Shown: positions 1 to 6,584 of the stretch, one piece after another
How the letters are laid out: the number at the start of each line of letters is the position of its first letter
Numbering within the stretch: the stretch's first letter is position 1
Source of the DNA: Bacteroidales bacterium UBA6408
Lineage (GTDB): Bacteria; Bacteroidota; Bacteroidia; Bacteroidales; UBA932
Assembly (NCBI GenBank): GCA_002439805.1
Contig: DJPQ01000118.1
Coordinates: forward strand, 1 to 22,391
DNA: 22,391 nucleotides
Direction: 5' to 3'
Program-made: the position numbers and the translations under genes
The notes under the pieces: model-generated
The model's input: only the letters and a program-made list of their open reading frames with translations
Databases searched by the model: none
What the model was told of the DNA's origin: nothing

Positions 1-1970
1 ACAGCGTTCCGTATTTCATCAACACCGAGTTCACGGTGAAGGTCGGCGACGGCGGGGCGGGTTCGGAACGGGCTGTCGCGCAGCGGCAGAAGTCCGACTA
101 CGAGCTGAACAAGAACTCCTACCGCGCCTCCCTGAAAGCCTATTCGATTGCCGAGGCCGACGCTGCGAACCCGGACATCAATCCTGTTGACCTGATAATC
201 ATCACCGACCTCTACAAACCGGAGTTTTATGCCGGTTCGCCGGGACGCACCGCCTATCTCCATCAGGACTGTATGCGCGTGACAAGGATGATTGTCGATA
301 CGGAGGACTGCTATGTCGCCAGCGAGGTTAACAACACCATTATGGGTCCGTACAACATAAAGGAGGTCTGGCTCAGCGACAAGGTGGATGCGGTTGAGTT
401 CCTGTTAGGAATATGCGGGGCGATGAGCGGAGGAAGAGACGACAAGACGGGCATCTATTATGCCGCCTACAGTATGCTCTTCCACTCGAAACGCGCCACG
501 CTGTTCATCCCGGAGGCTGCCGCGCCGGCGATTAAGGCCCGCGTCAGCAGACCGACTTGGATGCACAAGCTGCTCTTTACCATAAGGACCTACACAGGCG
601 ACGTCTATTCGGCCGAGAAGGCGGGCGCGGCGGCGACAAAGCCGTTCTGCACAGAGCACGTATTCACGGACAAGGTCGTTGCGGCTGACAAAATCTGCAA
701 ATACGCCGACTGCAAGGTCGGCAACCGCTACTACTATTCCTGCAGAATCTGCGGAGAGTGCGAGCACAACGACAATCACCTCTTCGGTGACAAGGGACCG
801 CTTACAGGAACGCCCGAACTGTTGGCGCACTACTACGAGCAGCCGCTCGCCGACGACCAGGCATACGTCGGGGTGAACGCGGCCGGACATCATGTCTGGT
901 GGTACAGCTGCGTCTGGTGCGGACATTCTTACGGCTACGACCAGCGGCACATCACCAAGTTGGAATGGAAGTCCAGCGGAACAGAGGCCAATTATGCGCA
1001 GTTCTGCCAGGTGATGGCACGGCAGACCGAAGACCGCGAAGAGGAGGCCCGTCTCGTGACAACCGCGCAGCCCGGAATGTTCATCCTTCCGTACAAGTCC
1101 GAGGCGAAGATGAGCCCTGCGTTCCAGAGCGTCGTGAACTTCGCGCTCAACGACAACCTGCTGGACGACAATGCCCTCGGAGACGACTACACCGGTCCGA
1201 TTAACCATTTCCAGCTCCGCTCCATAGCGGTACGCCTTGCCGAGGAACTGCTCGGGGGCGAGGTGAAGGTGAACAAGAAAGTGCGTGTGCGCTTCGTGGA
1301 TGATTTTTCAGCCAAGGCCGCTACGATAGGTCTTCTGGACGGGCATTTCAGCGGGGAAGGCGCTCCGGCAGACACGGCTCCTGCAACCCGTCAGGAAGTG
1401 GTGACGATAATTTATAGGGTCCTGCGCTTCATCGAGAGCCAGAAGGTATATTCCTACACCGAGTATGACTCCAAGCTGGATTCTTACGCCGACCGGGGCA
1501 GCATAGCCCCGTGGGCGGAAGAGGCCGTGGCGTTTATGGACGCTCTCGGGCTTGTGAAGCCAGAGTCTGCATCGTCCTTTGCTCCGGATGCCGTGTTCAC
1601 GATTGAACAGGCGATAGAGGTGGCTGAGAAGAGTACCCATGCCCAGCAGCTTGGCTGGTATCAGGCGAGGTCATGGGGCGAGAATCAGGGCAGGTCCTAT
1701 TCCGGAAGTCTCAGCACCATCCCTTACGCGGGAGGCGGTTGCCACTTCATTTCTCCAGGCGAGCGCATCTGGGTTGTCGGCCCGCGTCTCGGCGGCATGT
1801 GGAAGTTCCTTCCGACCATCGACTGCTACACCGGCCAGCTGCTCTATGTCGACGCCGAATGGTTCCGTCCTGTCCGCCCGCAGGTCTTCACCCGGAAGGG
1901 CACCATAGTCAAGAGCATCCAGTTCCAAGACTACATGGACGGGGTCTATATGTGGGACTACGGCTTCTGA
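1..1970 (+). CDS. Cys-rich, SLH-like domain protein, 5' end missing
   Basis: This is the 3' part of a gene that enters from the left edge. The frame is open from base 3, so the GTG at 36 is only an internal codon. About 655 residues are visible. Counting from that GTG, Cys/His pairs resembling zinc-ribbon repeats of bacterial surface proteins lie at about residues 205-250 (CTEH...FTDKVV, then YYYSCRICGEC) and 286-305 (WWYSCVWCGH). Around 435-535 there is an S-layer-homology-like region: an ATRQEVVTIIYR segment near 450, then a fuller repeat from about 482 with the YADRGSIAPWAEEAVAFM pattern and a Gly-Leu turn. The last 100 residues are rich in aromatic residues and glycine and I do not recognise them. 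SLH domains are typical of Firmicutes cell envelopes and uncommon in Bacteroidales. The N-terminus and any signal peptide lie outside the window. The gene ends 23 bases from the convergent ATPase gene and probably does not belong to the PUL. Function unknown; an envelope or secreted role is inference. Confidence 0.8.
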   Translation, partial: SVPYFINTEFTVKVGDGGAGSERAVAQRQKSDYELNKNSYRASLKAYSIAEADAANPDINPVDLIIITDLYKPEFYAGSPGRTAYLHQDCMRVTRMIVDTEDCYVASEVNNTIMGPYNIKEVWLSDKVDAVEFLLGICGAMSGGRDDKTGIYYAAYSMLFHSKRATLFIPEAAAPAIKARVSRPTWMHKLLFTIRTYTGDVYSAEKAGAAATKPFCTEHVFTDKVVAADKICKYADCKVGNRYYYSCRICGECEHNDNHLFGDKGPLTGTPELLAHYYEQPLADDQAYVGVNAAGHHVWWYSCVWCGHSYGYDQRHITKLEWKSSGTEANYAQFCQVMARQTEDREEEARLVTTAQPGMFILPYKSEAKMSPAFQSVVNFALNDNLLDDNALGDDYTGPINHFQLRSIAVRLAEELLGGEVKVNKKVRVRFVDDFSAKAATIGLLDGHFSGEGAPADTAPATRQEVVTIIYRVLRFIESQKVYSYTEYDSKLDSYADRGSIAPWAEEAVAFMDALGLVKPESASSFAPDAVFTIEQAIEVAEKSTHAQQLGWYQARSWGENQGRSYSGSLSTIPYAGGGCHFISPGERIWVVGPRLGGMWKFLPTIDCYTGQLLYVDAEWFRPVRPQVFTRKGTIVKSIQFQDYMDGVYMWDYGF

Positions 1971-1993
1971 GACCCGGCTTGCTTCGGCGGTCG

Positions 1994-3283
1994 TCAGTCT
2001 TTCATGCAGGCGAGGGGAATAACTTTCACTCCATCCTTTCTGGTATATGCCATTTGTCCACCGGTGAGGACTATGAGCAAATCAGGCTCCCTTAAAGGGC
2101 ATTGTTTTTCAGTTCGGTTATGTTCAGTTATCAGACGTTTCAGTTTTGAGAGATGGTTGGCTCCCTCTTCGATTTCACGGCTGCCGAGCTTGCATTCTAT
2201 CAGTGCATAACGTCCGTCTGCCAAATGAAGTACAGCATCGGCCTCCAGACCATATCTGTCGTGATAGTACGACAGATGAGCGTCATGGGGCTGTGTGTAT
2301 GCGCGAAGGTCGCGTATGCAGAGGTTTTCGAAGAAAAATCCAAAAGTTTTCAGGTCCATCTGAAAACTTTCCGGAGATAGCCCCAACGCGGCAATGGCGA
2401 CCGAAGGGTCAATAAATTCTCTTTTGGGACCGCTTCTCATGGCAGTGGCGCTTCTGATGGACGGACACCATCCATAAATGTCTTCCAGCACGAACAGTCT
2501 TTCAAACACTTCAACATAATCATTGAATGTCTTTTCGTCAAGAGTATCGGTCACTCCGGCAACATCGGCAATCATACTTGACTTTTTGGCAAAAGTAGAG
2601 ATGTTCCTTGCGTAAGACTTGAGTATCAGTCTTGCAATGAGAGGGTTTCGCCTTACTCCATCTATTCTTGAAACGTCTTCGTCACATACTGCTTTGAAAT
2701 AACTGGCCGCTGTTTTGAGCCTTGCATTGTCTGTTCTTGCCTTGAATGTCCCCGGCCATCCGCCGCGGCATGTGGCAAAGATTAGTTCCTGAACTGTGCA
2801 GTCAGACGAAATCCCGTCAATGTCCAGATTGTTATTGTCAAATAATTCCTGTATTGAGATTTTCCCATTTGATTCACCTGATTCATAAAGACTCATCGGG
2901 TACATCTTCAACTTTTCGATTCTTCCGGTTCCCGAATGCTTTATCTTTGACTTATCCACAACCGCAGAACCGGTGAGAATGTATAAACCGACATCATCGC
3001 TTCGGTCAACGCTTGTGCGCACTGCATCCCACAGGACAGGAATGTCCTGCCACTCGTCAATGAGTCTGGGCGTATCTCCTTTGAGCAGCATTGATGGCGT
3101 TGATTGGGCGGTCGCTTCGTATTTTTCTCTGTTGTCCGGGTCTTCCAGCCATATCTTGCTTTTGGCGAACTGATCTGCCGTGGTTGTTTTTCCGCACCAT
3201 TTGGGACCTTCAATCAAGACGGCTCCAAATGCATCGAGACTGTCCGCCAGAAGAGTATCTACCATTCGCTTTTTGTATTCCAT
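1994..3283 (-). CDS. AAA_14 / DUF4143 family ATP-binding protein
   Basis: Predicted ATPase of about 429 residues. The Walker A motif GPKWCGKT is at residues 26-33 and the Walker B-like RLIDEWQ at 73-79, followed by a sensor-like LTGSA. This is the AAA_14 arrangement. The C-terminal half fits DUF4143 and ends in a PD-(D/E)xK-like pattern, EADAVLHL followed by ALIECKLG, as in restriction-like nuclease folds. The family is common and multi-copy in Bacteroidetes, and its cellular role is not established. I chose the ATG at 3283 (MEYKKR) over the longer reading starting at 3358, because a good Bacteroides promoter at 3305-3335 lies inside that extension and the extra residues are encoded by part of the tandem repeat. 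The gene is AT-richer than its surroundings (one sampled line, 2581-2640, has 23 G/C of 60; line 841-900 has 40), which suggests it was acquired separately. It is convergent with the gene on its left. Confidence 0.88.
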   Translation of the reverse strand: MEYKKRMVDTLLADSLDAFGAVLIEGPKWCGKTTTADQFAKSKIWLEDPDNREKYEATAQSTPSMLLKGDTPRLIDEWQDIPVLWDAVRTSVDRSDDVGLYILTGSAVVDKSKIKHSGTGRIEKLKMYPMSLYESGESNGKISIQELFDNNNLDIDGISSDCTVQELIFATCRGGWPGTFKARTDNARLKTAASYFKAVCDEDVSRIDGVRRNPLIARLILKSYARNISTFAKKSSMIADVAGVTDTLDEKTFNDYVEVFERLFVLEDIYGWCPSIRSATAMRSGPKREFIDPSVAIAALGLSPESFQMDLKTFGFFFENLCIRDLRAYTQPHDAHLSYYHDRYGLEADAVLHLADGRYALIECKLGSREIEEGANHLSKLKRLITEHNRTEKQCPLREPDLLIVLTGGQMAYTRKDGVKVIPLACMKD

Positions 3284-3304
3284 ACCATATTCATTAACAA
3301 TATG

Positions 3305-3335
3305 CAAATGTAGAAATCTTTTCTGGAAAGAACAA
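3305..3335 (-). promoter_or_regulatory. Promoter of the AAA_14/DUF4143 gene
   Basis: Read on the minus strand, TACATTTG (3312 to 3305) matches the Bacteroides -7 consensus TAnnTTTG exactly. A TTG (3335 to 3333) sits 20 bases upstream as the -33 element. Transcription would start near 3300, giving a very short leader before the ATG at 3283. That supports the shorter protein start. The -33 element almost touches the first 23-bp repeat. Confidence 0.6.
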
Positions 3336-3337
3336 TT

Positions 3338-3406
3338 CATTCCGGTTTTTTGTGGCAATCCATTCCGGTTTTTTGTGGTAATTCATTCCGGTTTTTTGTG
3401 GCAACG
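3338..3406. repeat. Three 23-bp tandem direct repeats upstream of ATPase promoter
   Basis: Three head-to-tail units, 3338-3360, 3361-3383 and 3384-3406, have an exact 23-base period. The first 18 bases of each unit, CATTCCGGTTTTTTGTGG, are identical in all three; only the last five vary (CAATC, TAATT, CAACG). There are no spacers, and 23 is not a multiple of three, so this is neither a CRISPR array nor a coding repeat. The array begins two bases upstream of the -33 TTG of the ATPase promoter, where activator or repressor sites are expected. A binding function is inference from position. Confidence 0.85.
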
Positions 3407-3449
3407 AATCCAGAAAATCCCAAACTTATGATTTTCCCCTGCGCCTCTC

Positions 3450-4361
3450 TCAGTCCGCAGCGTGATCCTTTTCGGTGTGGGCGGCGCGGTAGGCTCCCGG
3501 ACTCATGCCCACGGACTCCTGAAAGGCGGCGCTGAAATATTCCGGGGTGCTGAACCCGCAGTCAAGGGCCACGTTTTTGACCGGGAGCGTGGTGTTGCGG
3601 AGAAAATACATGGACGAGTGAATCCTCAGCTGCTGCAGGTACTGGGCCGGGGCCATTCCAGTGTTCTTCTTGAACATCCGCCGCAGCCATGTGTAGCTCA
3701 TCCCCATCCCGGCGGCGAGCGCCTGAATGTCAATCTGTTCCGAAAGGTGGTTCGCCATGTGCTGCTTCACCGCGTTTATCGCCGTGACAACCCTGTCGTC
3801 GTTCCTGTTCTTTGTCGCGAGGTTATAGTTTATCAGCGACAGCATGTGAATCACGATGGCCTGCAGCATGGGCATGGTCTGGCTGCACTGACGTTCGGCG
3901 TAGAATAGCGCCTGCTCGAAAAGGTCAACGAGCGTCGCCGAGAGACCGAGCTCAACCGGTCCCTTCCTGTCACCGAAGAATCTTCTCACGTCGGAGCGGA
4001 AAGTCGGGCCGTTGAATCCGATGTAATACTCCGTCCATCCGATGTCCCTGTTCGGGTGATATGAGTGCCAATACCCCGGACGCAGCAGTATGAGAGTGCC
4101 TGGCGTTATCACCTTGCTGCCATCGCTGTCCTCGAACACTCCCGTGCCCCCGGTGATATAGACCAGCTGGTACTCGGCCAGCCGTCTCCCTTCGTTCATG
4201 CCGAATCCGTACCGTTTCGGAATCACCCTCACGGGATAGTCCTGCTGCGGGGCGACCTCCTGGTAGCCTATGGTTGAAATGAGGTCTTCGTTCTCGTTCG
4301 ATACCGTTTCGAACGATAGCAGCGAAAATCTGCTCGTGTGTCTGTTCGTGTTCTGAATCAT
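3450..4361 (-). CDS. AraC-family transcriptional regulator
   Basis: A 303-residue regulator with the usual two-part AraC layout. Residues about 40-120 form a cupin-like sensory domain, with a Pro-Gly-rich turn and HSYHP motif (LLRPGYWHSYHP). Residues about 195-297 carry the double helix-turn-helix: IDIQALAAGMGMSYTWLRRM as the first HTH and VKNVALDCGFSTPEYFSAAF as the second, followed by the family signature GMSPGAYR. Length is normal for the family. The gene is transcribed away from the long PUL operon across a 273-base divergent region containing inverted repeats. It is therefore the best candidate for the local switch, most likely a sugar-responsive activator. This role is inferred from position; the ligand cannot be told from sequence. 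No clear terminator follows the stop codon. Confidence 0.93.
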   Translation of the reverse strand: MIQNTNRHTSRFSLLSFETVSNENEDLISTIGYQEVAPQQDYPVRVIPKRYGFGMNEGRRLAEYQLVYITGGTGVFEDSDGSKVITPGTLILLRPGYWHSYHPNRDIGWTEYYIGFNGPTFRSDVRRFFGDRKGPVELGLSATLVDLFEQALFYAERQCSQTMPMLQAIVIHMLSLINYNLATKNRNDDRVVTAINAVKQHMANHLSEQIDIQALAAGMGMSYTWLRRMFKKNTGMAPAQYLQQLRIHSSMYFLRNTTLPVKNVALDCGFSTPEYFSAAFQESVGMSPGAYRAAHTEKDHAAD

Positions 4362-4388
4362 ATTCCTATGTTTCCGGTATTCTTTGTG

Positions 4389-4405
4389 TCAAATATCTTA
4401 TTTGA
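4389..4405. repeat. Inverted repeat, candidate AraC operator
   Basis: TCAAATA-TCT-TATTTGA is a perfect inverted repeat with 7-base arms and a 3-base centre. A second, overlapping palindrome, CTTAT-TTG-ATAAG, spans 4397-4409. The site lies between the divergent AraC gene and the PUL, 39 bases before the TAAATTTG element at 4445, a suitable distance for an activator. The minus-strand GATATTTG inside it could also be a weak -7 element for the AraC gene, with no convincing -33 partner. Confidence 0.5.
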
Positions 4406-4444
4406 TAAGCCCTGACATCTGTACCAACTAAGTGAAATTATGTG

Positions 4445-4452
4445 TAAATTTG
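4445..4452 (+). promoter_or_regulatory. Candidate -7 element of the PUL operon
   Basis: TAAATTTG is an exact match to the Bacteroides -7 consensus TAnnTTTG on the operon strand. No TTG or TTTG is found 19-24 bases upstream, so the promoter lacks a -33 element. That would fit dependence on an activator bound to the inverted repeat at 4389-4405. A start here would give a leader of roughly 180 bases before the first PUL gene. Confidence 0.45.
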
Positions 4453-4519
4453 TCAAAGGCAAAGGAGGAGTGAATCGCCGTGAATGCGTTTGGTTGTCGT
4501 TTTTTTTCTTCAACTCAAC

Positions 4520-4535
4520 TTTCCGTGCACGGAAA
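4520..4535. repeat. 16-bp perfect palindrome in the PUL leader
   Basis: TTTCCGTGCACGGAAA is a perfect, uninterrupted palindrome, followed directly by a partial copy of one half (ACGGAAAC, 4535-4542). It is in non-coding DNA upstream of the first PUL gene. A gapless palindrome of this length suggests a binding site for a dimeric regulator rather than an RNA hairpin, since it has no loop. Confidence 0.55.
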
Positions 4536-4556
4536 CGGAAACAAACCTCGAAAGCC

Positions 4557-4589
4557 TTGGTTAAAGTTAGGTAAAAATTGTGATTTTTG
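4557..4589 (+). promoter_or_regulatory. Second candidate promoter for the PUL operon
   Basis: TTG (4557-4559), 22 bases, then GATTTTTG (4582-4589) is a one-mismatch version of the Bacteroides promoter. Transcription would begin near 4596 and give a short leader of about 40 bases before the ATG at 4635. Its -7 element overlaps the left arm of the inverted repeat at 4584-4607. Confidence 0.35.
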
Positions 4590-4607
4590 ACCTTTGAGTG
4601 TCAAAAA
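4584..4607. repeat. Inverted repeat just upstream of first PUL gene
   Basis: TTTTTGAC (4584-4591) and GTCAAAAA (4600-4607) are perfect 8-base inverted arms around an 8-base centre. The pair would straddle the start point of the second promoter candidate, a classic position for a repressor operator. As RNA it would form only a weak A/U-rich hairpin. Confidence 0.5.
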
Positions 4608-4634
4608 ATATAATTGATAACACAAAACGGAGAT

Positions 4635-6584
4635 ATGTCAAAGTTTTTCAAGCACAAAATTATGCCGTTCGCCATGGCCCTTCTGGCGCTTTCCTGCGCA
4701 CAGGCGGCCGACGGTCTTGACACGGACGGGCGCGGTCAGGGGTGCTCCTTGTCCTTGTCCCGCGAAGCTTTTGTCAAGTCGTTCATCGACGGCAATTCCG
4801 TCAGCTGGTCCAAAGGTGACGAGGTGGCCGTCTTCGGCGGCGAAGGCACCGCGCCGAAGAAATTCACGGCCCGGGAGGACGGGATGAATGCCCGCTTCGA
4901 TTTGCAGAAGGGGGAGACCGTACCTGACGTGAGTGGCGGGGGAAATTATTATCTCGTCTATCCGTACTCTTCAGTGGGCTCCACCGAGGTCTCGTCGAAT
5001 ACAATCTCTCTGAACATTCCTGCCCGGCAGACAGCCGTTCCGGGCTCGTTCGATCCTTCGGCTGCAGTCTCAGTCGCAGCGGGCTCCGACTGGAACGCCG
5101 ATTTTCTGTTCCGTAACGCGCATGCTCTCTTCAAGATAACCGTGCCGGAGAATTTCGGCGCGGACATCGTGCAGATTCGTCTTTCCGCCAACGGAGAGGG
5201 TGAGGGCATTGCCGGGGACTTCGTCGTGACATTCGACCCCAAGTCTCCTGCCGTCACGGCCGTTGACGGCTCCGTTCCGGGGGTTGTTCTTGCTGCAGGA
5301 GACGGCTCCGTTCTCGCCCCGGGCGACTATTACATAGTGACCGCTCCCGTAACGGTTTCCTCCGGCATCTGCGCGGAGTACATAGGCGCTGACGGGAGGG
5401 TCTATTTCCGGTACTCCACAAAGGGGATGACATTCCGGCGGAACACTATATATGACCTCGGAGCGCCTGTGGAAAAGGCCGGGACGAGCGTTGTCCTCGA
5501 ACCGAAATACTACACGGAGGGCGTGTCTTATGTCTATGGAGGCCGTGAGAATATATTCCCTGCCGTCGTCTCGGACGTGACGGATGCATCGTTCACCTCG
5601 CTTCCGGACGGCTGGAGGGCGAGGCTGGAAAAGGACAGGCTTGTGGTCATTCCTGACACCGAGTCTGAAAGAGGAAACTACGAGATACAGCTGTTCGCGT
5701 ATGCGGAGGGGGCGAAGGCCGACATATATACCTTCCGCTTTAAATATGACCCCGCGCTGATTCTTTACGACGGATTTGACGGCTCGGACATCGACGACCG
5801 CTATTGGCGGAGGTTCAATGACCATCATGGAACACTCTGGAGCTGGTTCCAGACCGGAGACGAGGCGCAGTCGCCGGTTGCGGACGGGAAACTGCAGCTG
5901 AAGGCCGTCTATGAGGACGGGGCCTACAAGACCGGCGCGGTGACGGGGCAGAACCTGCTTGACTATGAGCCTCCGTTCAGGGTTGACTGCCGCGCCGCGA
6001 TGAGCCGCCGGGAAACCGGTTTCTGGTGCGCGGTGTGGACGGTTCCGACCACAGGCTATCAGAACGGCGAGATTGACATTATGGAGGCCGGCAATCACTA
6101 TACCTCCTCGGACTTCACTTCAAAGATTCACTGCACCTGTCACAATCCCTACACTCTCAACACCCCGTCGAAGAAGTATGAAGGCTTCCGGCCCGGGCAG
6201 GACCAGCCCCAGAGCGGAAGCGCTGTGCTTGACAACCCCAACGATTACCACATCTATTCCGTTGAGGTGACTGACGAGGCTGTCACGTGGTATGCCGACG
6301 GCGTTCAGATTCATCAGTATAAGAACATCAGGCACACGACCGACGACAACGGATACAAGTACGCTGCGGAATCCACAACGAGTTCGGCCGGCGAGACCAT
6401 TTATCCGAAGGCCAACTATCTCAAGAACTATCCGTTCATGGAAAACCGCTACTTTGCCATATTCGACATAGCCGTCGGCAGCAGTTTCGTCGGCGGGACG
6501 AACAAAAAGGACGAGGTGCCGGCCACCGAGGGTTTCAATGCCCAATTTGATATAGACTGGATTAAGATTTCAAAGATAAAATGA
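4635..6584 (+). CDS. GH16 lipoprotein with fimbrillin-like N-terminus (GH16-a)
   Basis: First gene of the PUL, 649 residues. I chose the ATG at 4635; a TTG at 4614 only adds MITQNGD ahead of the signal peptide. The signal peptide ends in a lipobox (LLALSC, Cys21), so it is probably an outer-membrane surface lipoprotein. Residues about 25-278 look like a fimbrillin-like (Mfa-type) beta-sandwich. Residues about 284-375 are a beta-rich linker containing the DGWRARLE motif, shared with the second GH16 protein. From about 378 to the end is a GH16 catalytic domain. The active site GEIDIME is complete: Glu479, Asp481 and Glu484 form the ExDxxE pattern of the beta-bulge branch (laminarinase, agarase and O-glycanase types). 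GH16 enzymes are retaining endo-hydrolases of beta-1,3 or beta-1,4 glycans. The exact substrate is not readable here. Its stop overlaps the next start by ATGA. Confidence 0.88.
   Translation: MSKFFKHKIMPFAMALLALSCAQAADGLDTDGRGQGCSLSLSREAFVKSFIDGNSVSWSKGDEVAVFGGEGTAPKKFTAREDGMNARFDLQKGETVPDVSGGGNYYLVYPYSSVGSTEVSSNTISLNIPARQTAVPGSFDPSAAVSVAAGSDWNADFLFRNAHALFKITVPENFGADIVQIRLSANGEGEGIAGDFVVTFDPKSPAVTAVDGSVPGVVLAAGDGSVLAPGDYYIVTAPVTVSSGICAEYIGADGRVYFRYSTKGMTFRRNTIYDLGAPVEKAGTSVVLEPKYYTEGVSYVYGGRENIFPAVVSDVTDASFTSLPDGWRARLEKDRLVVIPDTESERGNYEIQLFAYAEGAKADIYTFRFKYDPALILYDGFDGSDIDDRYWRRFNDHHGTLWSWFQTGDEAQSPVADGKLQLKAVYEDGAYKTGAVTGQNLLDYEPPFRVDCRAAMSRRETGFWCAVWTVPTTGYQNGEIDIMEAGNHYTSSDFTSKIHCTCHNPYTLNTPSKKYEGFRPGQDQPQSGSAVLDNPNDYHIYSVEVTDEAVTWYADGVQIHQYKNIRHTTDDNGYKYAAESTTSSAGETIYPKANYLKNYPFMENRYFAIFDIAVGSSFVGGTNKKDEVPATEGFNAQFDIDWIKISKIK

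Noticed and set aside
1971..1993. Shared terminator between the convergent genes
   Set aside because: The 23-base gap shows no hairpin with a T-run on either strand.
3284..3358. N-terminal extension of the ATPase starting MPQKTGMNC
   Set aside because: It is encoded by part of the tandem repeat and by the promoter itself; the -7 element at 3305-3312 would put the transcript start downstream of this codon.
3338..3406. CRISPR array
   Set aside because: The units are directly adjacent with no spacers and no cas genes are present.
3413..3436. Terminator for the AraC gene (GAAAATC-N10-GATTTTC)
   Set aside because: The stem is short and A/T-rich with a 10-base loop and lacks a clear U-run; not convincing as a terminator.
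4484..4564. 26-codon leader reading frame (MRLVVVFFLQLNF...) after an AGGAGG at 4463-4468
   Set aside because: Spacing of the AGGAGG to the ATG is too long, Bacteroidetes rarely rely on such sites, and the frame runs through the 16-bp palindrome. No supporting sign of coding.
5070..6098. 342-residue antisense open frame opposite GH16-a
   Set aside because: Shadow of a GC-rich real gene; no domain, signal or sensible start. The same applies to other long antisense frames, such as 405-1208.
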